This document shows positions 18,604-28,550 of a stretch of 29,134 bases of DNA, one piece after another; the stretch's first letter is position 1; each line of letters starts with the position of its first letter. Source of the DNA: Asterionellopsis glacialis (taxonomy: Eukaryota; Bacillariophyta; Plagiogrammaphyceae; Rhaphoneidales; Asterionellopsidaceae); contig WKLE02003637.1 of NCBI GenBank assembly GCA_014885115.2, positions 1 through 29,134 of the forward strand, read 5' to 3'. A program made the position numbers and the translations under genes. The notes beneath the pieces were generated by a model. That model searched no databases. It saw only the letters and a program-made list of their open reading frames with translations, and was not told the origin of the DNA.

Positions 18604-19854
18604 ATGATCAATTTCAGACCCAAGAAAACAGCAAATGATAAGAAAAACATCTTTCCACTGGTGCTGCTAATCTGCATCCTCAGGGCTTGTTGGTATTGCG
18701 CAAGTTCCAGAAATGCGGTAGCCACTCAATGACTCATACAAGAGTATGGGAAAGCTTCCCCTTCCTCGGCCATGTTGGTTCTCACGGCGCTTCAAATGCT
18801 CACAGGACTTGCTATCAGCTGGCCACTGTACCATTTTGTCCTTTCCACAGCAGGAGGGTTGTCGTTGTCATCTCCGGTTGCATGGACTATCTCCAAAAAG
18901 ATCATCTTGGGAACCTTACACTTTCTCGGATGCCTTTGCACCAACATGAGATTTGTGCTTGGATCGGCCAGCGTTGTTCAAGTGATCAAGTTGATGGAAC
19001 CCATCAAAACACTTTTCTTGACAGCTCTGGCAAATATTGCAATCTTGAAGGTATCACATGGTTTGACTTTCACAAAAGCTCTCTCTGTCATTGCCATCGT
19101 TTCTGGAACTACAATGCTTCTCGTACAAAAGAGTGATAGTGGACTTGGGCACCAGGTCAACTTTTGGTCTGTATTTTTTGCGCTCTGCTCCAATTTTGCC
19201 ATGGTGAGCAGAAATGTTGTCATGAAAGTTTTGTCACCTACAGCGCAACCTCCAACCAAAGGACGTGACGAGAAGCATGGGAGTCATGGGTGGAAACAAA
19301 CCCCTGTCAATGGTTTGTTCCATTATATCTCCATTACTTCTGCGGCTGCTGTTCCAGCAACTATATTTCTCATCTGGGCAGAAATTCAAGGCTCCTCCCA
19401 AATCAAGGAAACCACCATTAGCACATGGATGATCAACTTGCAAGTTGGAAACGAGGCGATTGTCTTTCACGGCCTATACAACATTGCTTCGATTTCTGTT
19501 CTCTGCCTTATCTCTGCACAGTCGCATTCCATTTTGAATGTTGGAAAAAGAATTGTCAACGTCTTGTACATCAGTATTGCATTCTCAGAACCGATTGGCT
19601 TCCGAGGTATTATCGGGCTATGCATTGCTGCAATGGGGAGTATACTGTACTCTTTTGGAGGCGGTGGTTTCACTACTTTTTGCGGAGGTGGTTTCAATGC
19701 TATTCGTGGATATTTCAATGTCATGATGATCGGCGCGATGATTTCCATTCCATTCTTCTCCAACTTCCAAGGCTACGGTTTTGTTGAGGAAGGAACAATG
19801 TCAACATGGGCATGGAGCCTGACGATGGATGTTTCTAAAGAGTATGCGGTGTGA
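18604..19854 (+). CDS. TPT/nucleotide-sugar-transporter family protein, in-frame TGA near N-terminus
   Basis: A single frame from ATG 18604 (MINFRPKKTANDKKN then the hydrophobic IFPLVLLICILRACWYC) meets TGA at 18730-18732. It then runs openly to TGA 19852-19854. The open part from ATG 18772 is 360 aa. Family marks are SVVQVIKLMEPIKTLFLTAL, a following LSVIAIVSGTTMLL helix, SNFAMVSRNVVMKVL and a HSILNVGKRIVNVLYI helix ending in ILYSF. Together these are the triose-phosphate/nucleotide-sugar transporter (PF03151) pattern. Such carriers sit in Golgi or plastid membranes and antiport sugar phosphates or NDP-sugars; substrate is unknown. Starting at 18772 would lose the first helix, so the upstream piece is probably part of the gene. 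An extra helix (MMIGAMISIPFF) follows the usual C-terminus and leads in frame into the next gene. ATG 18571 is another possible start. Confidence 0.75.
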
Positions 19855-22124
19855 ATGTTTCCCTTCCCGCCGCCGCCGCCGCAAGAGAAAAACACGAAGA
19901 GTCCCCTTTCTCGTGATGAAACTCTTATCTGCGCTTACTCGCACGCATGCGAAGATTTCGAGGATCACACCAAGGTCAATTTGCGTGATCTTACCAATGG
20001 CACCTACTTTCACAATTATGTACGCGACCATGCATACCATAAAGTTCGTCACATGAAGGACTTTCCTTATCATATTCAAGCAATCACTTTGTTGGCCTTG
20101 CTCAAATCGAATCACGGTAAGTGTGTTTGGACAAGGTTTTTTCTATTTCCAAAGCGGACGAGAAAGAACTCACCTACTGTATTTTATCTCTCAAGGCAAT
20201 GACAATGTGTGCGTGCGAACACTCGGTGGGGAAAAAAAGTTCTGCAATGATACACAGTTTGACAGCTACGACCCATACGAAAGCGTTGAACTTAGTTCAA
20301 CGAACTATCCATACACGCTTTTGAGTGACGGCAGAAGTGAAGATGGGGAACATTTTTCTTTGGCACCCAGGGAAGTGATGGGTGCCGAAAAGTTTGCCAT
20401 GTGGGGTGTCGAAGATATTGAACAAGAGGCATGCAGACATTATAATAGCGGCGAGGATGTCCAATCTTATGCTGGAGCAGCCTGGTTACCTTTCATCAGC
20501 GAAATACGTGAAAAAGTTGCAGGTGGTTCATAACTACGATGGATACTACATCGGAAATGCGTTAATGGGTGGGAGTCCGTTCAACACTACAGAACAAGAC
20601 TATGAAAATATGCAGAAAATTTCGCTCTTGTCTATCTATAGCACTGAGAAAGGAATCAATGGTATGGAGAATTATACAAAGAAGTATACCGAAAGTGTTC
20701 ATCCCTTCGGCTGCCGCAGTTTGTTGACCGAAAGGATACTCAAACAGAGACGAATCAAAAGCTATTTTTCTGCTTGTCTGACCCTCACAACCAACATGCA
20801 AGGAGCAATCCTAGAAAATCAACACGCAAACCCGCGTTACGTAGCAAATGAGATTTTGAAACCAAACACAAGAGAGCTTCCAACTCCTGAGCAAAAGACG
20901 AAGATAGTTTTTGTCGATGTAATCGACCCTAAAGTAGTCCCTGAAAGTGCCTGGAAGTCTGAAAACGCAATTCATTTGAAGGCAAATGTCGAACCTTGGT
21001 ATCCAAATTGCACGAAGACATTGGATCGCTATAGTTATTCGTACAAGCTCTTGTCAACGTATGCGAATCAAGCAAAGGTACTCGTTACATCGAGAATTCA
21101 CGCAGGATTACCTGCAGCTGGATTGGGTATTCCCGTGATCTTTGTCGAGGGTTATCCTGAACGAAGCAACTGGCTTCCTGGTGGAACGCAAAAGGTTGGC
21201 AGGGTAGAAGGTCTTCTTGATGTGTTCCATCGTGTCCAAAGAGGAGTGGATGGCAAAAACTGGACCTTTGGTGATCTCACGGGCGATGTGCCCCATAGTG
21301 ATGGAGTTCACCTCGCGGATCGGTACCGCGCGTCGTTTTGGAACAGGCTGAAGAAGACCCATTTTTATCGAGATACAGCAGCACTATTTGGTATGATCCC
21401 GTACCAAAGACTTGGTCGAAAAATGAGTGAAACTGGCTTTAAAGAAGATTTTCATTTTCTGTTGGAATCTAAAAGTGACCTCGGTTGGCCAACGAATAGA
21501 GCGATCGAGCACGTCTTTTACTTTCATCCAAACTGCAAAGTAGTTGTTCATTCCAACCAAATTACTCTTTCTGACCTTGAAATCTTTGTTGAAACAGGAT
21601 ATAACTTGGTGGTTCAGCCATATAACCTTGATTCGCTTCTCAAAGAAAACTTACCTTTGAACAAGTTGTCAAAAGATGAGCTATTGCAGCGATTTCTCCC
21701 TTTACTGTTGTTAAGGAAACATGGGGGCCTATACCTTTCAAAAGATACGTTGCTTTTGCAAAGGGTTCCGGCAGACATCGAAGAAGGATTAGTTCTACAA
21801 GAAAATTGTTATATTTCCGTGGCCTATTTTGATCGCGAGTCGAAAGGTGTTCTCGGTACTCTGACATCTATTGGGTCCGAAAGGCTGTTGGAAACCAGCG
21901 ATAGTCTAACTTGGAGCGTTCAAGTTTTGTCGGATGTTGACACTGTGAAATGCATGGAGGATACCAAATGGTCTCTACCAGATGGTTTGAAGGAAATGAT
22001 TGCTGTTTCTCTTCACCCATCGTCTTACGCTTCTACCGAAACCATCAAAATTGATACAAAATGCTATCGATTTGTTGAGAAACTTTGCATTTTTTGCGAT
22101 GAAATACACTGGGATTTCATTTAG
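19855..22124 (+). CDS. Polysaccharide pyruvyl transferase fused to a GT32-like domain; one frameshift
   Basis: It starts directly after the transporter TGA, in the same frame. Exon 19855-20116 joins 20196 over a 79-nt intron (CACG|GTAAGT ... CTCAAG|GC). Translation then leaves frame in the A5 run at 20511-20515: one frame ends at TAA 20531, the continuing frame runs to TAG 22124. The first module has pyruvyl-transferase (PF04230) marks: IGNALMGGS, PFGCRSLLTERILK, YFSACLTLTT and VLVTSRIHAGLPAAGLGIPVIFV. From about 21490 a second module (FYFHPNCKVVVHSN ... GYNLVVQPYNL ... FLPLLLLRKHGGLYLSKDTLLL) resembles GT32-type glycosyltransferases. In place of DxD it has SKD. The predicted role is modifying glycans, probably in the Golgi lumen. 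It has no signal peptide of its own, which supports fusion to the transporter. Confidence 0.75.
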
Positions 22125-22582
22125 AGTACTCACTTCGCTGATAGTTTTAGATGAAATAGGAATGGCAGTGAAAGTAGACCGGTAAATAGAGTATACATCG
22201 AATTTCCTTTCTTAACCATAGTACTTGTAGTCGCAGAAGAAACGGAGCAAGTTCTCGATAATCTCGAAGATTAGACACATGCTTTTAAAAATCATCTACC
22301 AGGTACAGCACAAAGGTAAATCTGCAAACTCTCTGCAATATCGGATTATGCTGTAGTCCTAGAGGTCATATCGGAATCAGTGCCATGTTTCCTCCCATCA
22401 GAACAACAGTCCACTTTCAAACTTGTTGCAAGCATCTCGAAATCCGCCATCACCATCTAGAGTGCTGCAGTCACTGCAGTACGATAGAGATCACACCGAA
22501 CCAGATCTCTCTGGTTTAACCTTTTTGATTCTCGATCTATGGGATTCGTCATTAATATTGACAAGAAGGAGGTAGCTGGAGC
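22125..22582. other. Intergenic region upstream of FBPase
   Basis: No gene seen. It holds one CTACCAGGTACAG motif near 22296-22308 and an inverted CTGCAGTCACTGCAG at about 22465-22479. Confidence 0.5.
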
Positions 22583-24023
22583 ATGAGAGAAAGTACGAAT
22601 GCAAAGGTGTTCTTACTCTCCTGTCTTTCACCGCTTGTCTATGTGACACAAAGTGCTTTTCTACTCACATATCCTATAGTACCAACTCGTAACTCGTGTG
22701 TTCCGCTATCAACGGTGAGCTTCATGTCTTCCGATATGAAAAACAATAATGATGAGGAATTGTTTTCCTCGTTATCTTCTTATCTTGCGCAGAAGGGGAT
22801 TGACAATGAAATATCTGAAATTATTTGTTCAGTTGCTGGTGCCTGTGCTGACATCGCTGCAGAGCTCTCAAAAGGTCCACTCATCGAATCTGAAAATTAT
22901 TACCAAAAGACAGCAGACGGTAGTGAAGATCATAATTATGAATGTAGAGTTAATGTGCAAGGTGAAACACAAAAAAGAATGGATGTTATTGCCAATAATA
23001 TCTTTATATCTAGAGTCCAAAATAAAGTCGCCGCAATGGCATCTGAGGAAGATGAAAATATCATACGAGGGAATCCCAGAAAAATGTATGAAATTGCATT
23101 TGATCCATTAGATGGTTCCAGTAATCTTGATATTAATGCTCCAACGGGGTGAGTCTCTTGTTTTTTTGTTTAAAAGAAAGGAACTACAGCTCCTTGATGA
23201 TTAAAAGAACGAAAGGAGTTCAAAAGTGAACATATTTCTATCGTATCATCTCATCTTTGATTTTTCAAACTTTTGTTAGAACAATATTTGGTATCGCCCC
23301 TCACAACCAAGAAAACCCCTTTTCGTCGAGTGCAAGGTCGCTTGTTGCAGCTGGATATGACGTCTATTCATCTTCAGTTGATTTTGTTGTGAGTTTAGGT
23401 AACTCGGGATCGATGGGTGCATCATGTTTCACTCTCATACAAGTGCCACCAGATCCAAATACCGTATTGAAGATTTCTGCCAGTACTAGTAGTAATGCAA
23501 GTGCCAATTGTTTCAGACTATCCCGTAAGAATATAAAATGTCCAAATCATGGACCTTATTATTCTTTGAATGAAGGCAGAGAACCTGACTGGCCGGAAGG
23601 ATTAAAACAGTGGATTCATGATGCTAAAAGAGGGAAAACTCCATGTGGGACAACCTTTTCTTGTAGATATGTGTGTTCGTTGTGTGCAGACGTTCATCGG
23701 ACTTTATTGAAAGAAGGTTGGGCAGGAAATCCTAGACCTCATTTGCGTCTAATATACGAAGAAGCAGCTCCATTGGCTCATTGTGCCGAAGCTTGCGGAG
23801 GTAAAGGCTCCAACGGTGTACATAATATATTAGACATTGAACCACTAGGACTCCATGACCGAGGTAAGAAGAAGAATCTGACGAGTTTTTTTTTTTTTTC
23901 ACCCACAATTTTCTTGTCCAACTTTTTTTCGCAGTATGTGTGTTTATTGGGATCAAAGGTGACATTGCAGAGCTAGAAGATTACGGTGATGTTCAACAAG
24001 GTACAAAAGTATATAAAACGTAA
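22583..24023 (+). CDS. FBP: Fructose-1,6-bisphosphatase, plastid-targeted
   Basis: Three exons, 22583-23148, 23280-23863 and 23935-24023, with introns of 131 nt (GG|GTGAGT ... GTTAG|A) and 71 nt (G|GTAAGA ... CGCAG|TA), give 412 aa. The enzyme hydrolyses fructose 1,6-bisphosphate to fructose 6-phosphate in the Calvin cycle and gluconeogenesis. The metal-binding motif FDPLDGSSNLD is at 173-183 (Asp174, Asp177), followed by TGTIFGIA across the first splice site. Later come SLNEG, CADVHRTLL and RLIYEEAAPLAHCAEACGG, then ILDIEPLGLHDR. The N-terminus is a signal peptide ending QSA|FLL (Ala25|Phe26), the diatom plastid import junction, so a plastid isoform is inferred. A Lys/Cys-rich insert (KRGKTPCGTTFSCRYVCSLC) lies before CADVHRTLL. 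It is convergent with the next gene. Confidence 0.93.
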
Positions 24024-24407
24024 TGTACAAAGTAGCAACATATTCGGGCCAGTAATACAACCACGTCCTTTGTTCTCTCGTACAACGATCCTCTGGTAAA
24101 GTCAACATCATGTCGCAATAGGCGAACGCTTCCCTTGAACAATATAATCCGTATGCATGAATGAAAATAAAGATGAAGGCAAGCTCATATCGATTTTCAT
24201 AAAAATGTAAAACTATAGTAGTGATTAAAGTGAGTGTATGTTCTGCACATCAAAGGTAGCATTGGATCTTAGTAAAAGCTTCGTGGTAACATGCATTCTT
24301 TCTCTCCGTCTTTTCTGGTATTCATTAGGGAACGTCATTTAGTTTCATATAAATATATCTAAAATTGTGCAGGATTTTAAAACATAGTTCATCTGTATTT
24401 CAAACTC
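24024..24407. other. Convergent 3' intergenic region
   Basis: Between the stops of FBPase (+) and the TusA/DsrE gene (-). AT-rich, no gene or notable repeat seen. Confidence 0.5.
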
Positions 24408-25166
24408 TCAGGGATAGAGTTGGACGGTTGCATTTTGCATTTCTTCAAGAAATGTCATATATTCTGCCAAGATGACATCCTCAGGAAATGCCATATCACT
24501 TGTCTTTACTCCAAAATGATCAAGGGATGGATGGCATGCGTAGAATCTGGCTCCCATATTATGAAGCAAGTTGATTTTTTCAGCACTCCCAACGTGTCCT
24601 GCTTCAGCAAGGCCACGCCGTGCCATAAAGCTAAAAGGTCTCCGAAATCCTTTCAAATATGCCTTGAAATCTCGATGAAGTACATGTACACCTGGTCCCT
24701 GAAAGTAGAGAGATACATCCATTCCAGCTAACACAGAAGCTATCGCAAATCCTAATGGAGACAAAGTCTCCTCAAGACCATCTTGTGAAATAACAATAGC
24801 TACCTTTTTAGATTTGCTATCTTTCTTGTTGCTATCACAGTGGGCTTTGTCGATATCATCACGGACTTCTTCTCCCTTTTTTTCAATCACATAACGGTAA
24901 CAGCATTCATCGTTAGGTGAGAGGGATGTGGTAGTCGGATCTAACATCCGGACAGTATTACCACTCAACCTACTCCATGCCATCATATCATTATGAATAC
25001 CTTCATAGGCATCTGTTGCTACGTCAATCGTGTGTCCAGGTTCAATATCAAAAAGAGCATCAGATACCTTTGCCAAGATATAAATGCTAACCTTCTTACC
25101 TCGAAGATCTATTGAAGTGCATGTTTTATCATACAGACTAGGAAGTGGAAGGAGTTTCTTTGGCAT
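24408..25166 (-). CDS. TusA-like / DsrE-family fusion protein
   Basis: Single exon, ATG 25166 to TGA 24408, 252 aa. Residues about 18-75 (IDLRGKKVSIYILAKVSDAL ... IEPGHTIDVATDAYEGIHNDMMAWSRLSGN) follow the TusA/SirA fold pattern, but the usual Cys-Pro after the DLRG stretch is absent. A charged linker leads to a DsrE/DrsE_2-type domain (about 120-245): KKVAIVISQDGLEETLSPLGFA, DVSLYFQGPGVHVL, and a Cys at 211 in YACHPSLDHFGV, the usual place of a sulfur-carrying Cys. Such proteins relay persulfide sulfur in bacteria. The diatom role is unknown. There is no signal peptide, so a cytosolic location is likely. The N-terminal assignment is weaker than the DsrE one. Confidence 0.75.
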   Translation of the reverse strand: MPKKLLPLPSLYDKTCTSIDLRGKKVSIYILAKVSDALFDIEPGHTIDVATDAYEGIHNDMMAWSRLSGNTVRMLDPTTTSLSPNDECCYRYVIEKKGEEVRDDIDKAHCDSNKKDSKSKKVAIVISQDGLEETLSPLGFAIASVLAGMDVSLYFQGPGVHVLHRDFKAYLKGFRRPFSFMARRGLAEAGHVGSAEKINLLHNMGARFYACHPSLDHFGVKTSDMAFPEDVILAEYMTFLEEMQNATVQLYP

Positions 25167-26100
25167 GATGCTATTGGTTTGTTCTTATCGTTGTTGTTGT
25201 TGCTGTTATTGTTCTTTCTCGTTGAGCGTGGACAGATGTTTTGAGAAAGGAGAAACTATTTATTTTACAGTGAATTTTTGAACGGTGAAGACTGTCCGAT
25301 GCTTCGCATTTTCTCTTCAGAGGCTCTCTTGTGTTGGTGATGCCTTCTTTAAGAGATGAGACGATCCAGAGAAAAAAAGGAGTTCTCATTATTTTTTTTC
25401 TATTCCTTTTTTTTCAATGTTTCGCTTCCAGGGATGACGTCATGTAATTCCTCGATGCCCAGCTAACGAGCAACCTGGTATGTATCTGGATCCTACCTGT
25501 ACCAGGTACATAATCGGTACCTGGTACCTGGTACAGGTACGTTGTGAAATACAGACATACTCCTAAATATGACGTTGACTCTCTCTAGAGAGACACCCTT
25601 GCTATATTGTTACACAGACAGACGTATTAGATCCGTCCGTCTATCCATGACATCATAGAGAGAGATCGAGCTCGCTAGCTTGCTATGAACGGTATTGATT
25701 TGTTGAAAAACTTTCATGCTTGTACCTGGCACTGGACGAGTACAGTAGTTCACATAATGCAGCGCATAGCGTACCTGGTACAAGGTAAACGAGACACAGA
25801 ATCGTTGTTACCTATACTGGCCGTACCGGTAGGCTCGCTCTGTCTCGCTGGGAAGAAGAGACACGGCAGAAAATGCTCAATCACTCAAGATATAGGGGAC
25901 CGACCAAATCTGTGCGACCGCCGCTGAAGAGCTGAAGACAAGCCGAATATTGAAGAGCACATCGAACGTTCGTGGTCGCAAATAATAAGTCTCACAAGTA
26001 AAGCTGTTGACAAATAGAACGCAGCTTCAAAGACACACAGCTAGAGATCGATCGATCTACAAGATACAGAACCGAAGAGTGCAAATAAATAATAGTAATA
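25167..26100. other. Divergent intergenic region with palindromes
   Basis: Shared upstream region of the TusA/DsrE gene (-) and the TMEM128-like gene (+). It contains the TACCTGGTAC cluster at 25473-25540, CTCTCTAGAGAG at 25581-25592 and further ACCTGG copies at about 25723 and 25773. The 80-codon frame at 25685-25927 runs through two of these copies and is not supported. Confidence 0.55.
25473..25540. repeat. TACCTGGTAC palindrome cluster
   Basis: The densest cluster in the window, with CTACCTGTACCAGGTACAT (25494-25512) and then TACCTGGTACCTGGTACAGG (25518-25537). Confidence 0.9.
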
Positions 26101-26720
26101 ATGGCTCCAGGAAGATATAGAAGATTAGACGGATCAGCGCATGGGTCAACACAGAGTGAATCATCAGAAGAATCGTCAAATGCTGTACCAGCAAGAAGTC
26201 TAGAAGAGCGGGCATCCGACAAATTATGGGCATGTAAGTACGATGAATTCTACTGCATGGTATCAATACAGATGATATTGTTATTTTGTATTTCAATCCT
26301 CAACATTTATTACTGCTCTGTTTTTTTTTTAAATCTTTCGTACGAGCAGTGGGTTGGATCATCGCAGCTATCTTTGTTTCTTGGTGGTCAAACTTTTTAC
26401 CAGTCATGCTGTCACCAGATCCTAAAATAAGTCGGCCGTATCTGTACGCTTTCATGATAGGTCTTGGAATCAATACAGTACTCTTTCTTTATTTAAAGGT
26501 CTATCTGCATCAAGTGGTCGGACTACCAAGAGATTCGTCTATTTACGACGTGTGGTGTCCGCGCGTAATCCCCACCATGACAGCAACTGGAGTCGTATCA
26601 ATTTTTTGTATCTTGCGAGCTACGTTTCCGGTTTGGGGATTTATGTCACCATTTGTTTTGGGAATTGAATTACTGGGGTCTCTGCATCTGCTTCACTTTG
26701 TCCCTTGGTTTCCTCAGTAG
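26101..26720 (+). CDS. TMEM128-family membrane protein
   Basis: Exons 26101-26233 and 26350-26720 with a 116-nt intron (GCAT|GTAAGT ... GAGCAG|TG) give 167 aa. A hydrophilic Ser/Glu-rich N-terminus (about 44 aa) is followed by four predicted membrane helices, starting LGWIIAAIFVSWW and including YLYAFMIGLGINTVLFLYLKV. The segment DSSIYDVWCPRVIPTMTATG matches the YDVxxPxxIPxxTA signature of TMEM128 proteins as I recall it. The animal protein's function is poorly known, probably in internal membranes. The intron phase and the preserved frame support the model. Confidence 0.7.
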
Positions 26721-27694
26721 TACTTGGTAATGTTATTCTTGTTGGCTGCTTGGATGGTCGATTTTTCTCTGATTCAATTGTTTGTATCAGACAGCAAACG
26801 CAAGTCCTGGCAATGATTTGAAACCTTCTAATCAATGCAGTCTTTAAATGAATTGTTGGACGATACGTCACAAGGAAAATTAATATTTTGCGTTTTTAAA
26901 ATTTACATTTTTCGTGTTGTTAAAAAAAAGCCGCTGTCAATCTTTGTGTTTCTTCGAAGATTCGTCTATTTGTACAAACTGCAGCCTCCTCTCCCGCTTC
27001 ACTTTGGACACACATCAATGTAGTCTAAGAATCTCTGCTGTGGTGGTGGATAGGGATAGAGCTCATTGCTAACAACCAGAGTCTGCGAGCTGGACTACAT
27101 CGTCGTAGTCTAGTTTCACGTAAATAGGACCTACCAGGTAACCCACAAGTACGAGTACAGGTACATTCCTAAAAAAATATCACCATATTACTTTTCTTGA
27201 TTTGTAGTGGTGGGTAGGACTGCCTCTACAATTCTACTACTTGATAGTACTAATTCTACGAATTAGTAGTATTTACTATTATACCGGTATTACTGTAAGT
27301 GGGACCCTGAACCCTGATGAAGGACTGAAATGCCCATGGTTCTCATTTTTCTTCAAGTTTGAGAACTCTTTTCAGTGTCTCACATTATTTCTTTGGGTTT
27401 CCGCGTAACATTAGTCTTGCTTTGTGCAGCGAAGATTTCCAAGAGTCCAAGACAAGGTGCAAAGTACATAGCAAAACAGAATCATTCTCTTCATTGATAG
27501 ATGACAAGCACGTTCCGATGCGAACACCAGCTGACACTTGGAATTACCAGGATGTCATCACGGTGAAATAGGGTTCTCATCGTGGATACGCTTAGAGACC
27601 GATTTTCACCACAACCGTTTAGTCACACAAAATTTACCTTTATCATATATCATACACCTTACAACTCTTTCAAAGCCTGAATACTTGATTTTCA
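26721..27694. other. Intergenic region with palindromes
   Basis: No supported gene. It has TAGGACCTACCAGGTAAC (27127-27144), where both palindrome families touch, an AGTACAGGTACATT copy near 27155, and an inverted repeat TACTAATTC/GAATTAGTA at 27248-27268 with a 3-nt loop. The 70-codon frame at 27359-27571 starts at TTG and has no recognisable content. Confidence 0.5.
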
Positions 27695-28550
27695 ATGTTT
27701 GAAGCTATCAAGAACCCTAAAGCACAAACAATCATTAGGTACAGTACAGTAATATTCTAGTGAAAACTAACCATATGAATCGAACGCCTTGGCTAATTCG
27801 TTCTGTTTTTTTCATATAAATTTGCATTTTGCTCAAAACAGATGTATCATACTTGCATTGTCGGTCGTGACCTTCGTTTTTGCATCCGTCTCCGTAGGTC
27901 ATTGTTCTTTCGTCAGACTTGAAGGATATTCATATTACTATGATAGTTACTATGATAGTTACAGATATGTATTGGTTTCACTTAAGGCGGGCCTATATTC
28001 CTATTATGACAAGGAGTCATCCTCATGTGAACAATATGATGACATAGACTTTGACCCGGGGCACAAGACAGCTAGGGCTTTTGGAGGACTTCTTGTTACG
28101 TTCACGCCCATCATCATGGTCACTACCTTGGTTGCGGTCCTATTCTTGGGCCAGGGTTGTACAGGAAACGCGATCTGGATGACAATTCGAATTATGGTCC
28201 TTTTTGCGATATGTTGTCAAGCATTTACATTCTTCATTTTGAAAGATTTCATAGACGATGAGGATATTGAGGATATATCTCTTGGGGCAGCAGGTGGAAT
28301 TGCAGCCGCTAACGCCATTTTGTTGATTGCATTAAGTGTGTTGACATGGCTAGTGCCCTCTAGGAAGGAGCCTTTGATAAACCTGTGTAAAACTAATGAA
28401 GAACCAGTAACACCACAGCCAATGGAACAGCCATACCCGGGCAAATATAATATTCCTCCTCCAGCACCAATCGTTCAGCCAGGACCAATATACGTTGAAC
28501 AACCAACACCCCCTACAACCAAAATGGCACCCGAAGAAGATATCGACTAA
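27695..28550 (+). CDS. Four-TM membrane protein, unknown family
   Basis: The long frame begins within an intron-like stretch without an ATG. A short first exon, 27695-27738 (MFEAIKNPKAQTII), joins 27842-28550 through a 103-nt intron (AG|GTACAG ... AAACAG|A), restoring Arg and giving 250 aa. Four hydrophobic helices are clear: CIILALSVVTFVFASVSVG, a second starting GGLLVTFTPIIMVTTLVAVL, a third starting IWMTIRIMVLFAICCQAFTF and a fourth ending AILLIALSVLTWLV. Between helices 1 and 2 is a Tyr-rich loop (YSYYYDSYYDSYRY) from a tandem DNA repeat, and two Cys (HC, SSSC) that could be lumenal. The tail is rich in Pro (PPPAPIVQPGP). I recall similar four-helix proteins in diatoms but know no function. 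The first exon is inferred from splice signals. Confidence 0.65.

Noticed and set aside
18290..18732. Selenocysteine at the in-frame TGAs
   Set aside because: Positions are not near redox-type motifs (one is beside a transport helix, one in an unknown ORF), and no SECIS-like structure could be identified by eye.
25685..25927. 80-codon frame upstream of the TMEM128-like gene
   Set aside because: Passes through two TACCTGG palindromes and has no recognisable sequence.
27359..27571. 70-codon frame in the 3' intergenic region
   Set aside because: Begins at TTG, no family resemblance, no splice logic linking it to the next gene.
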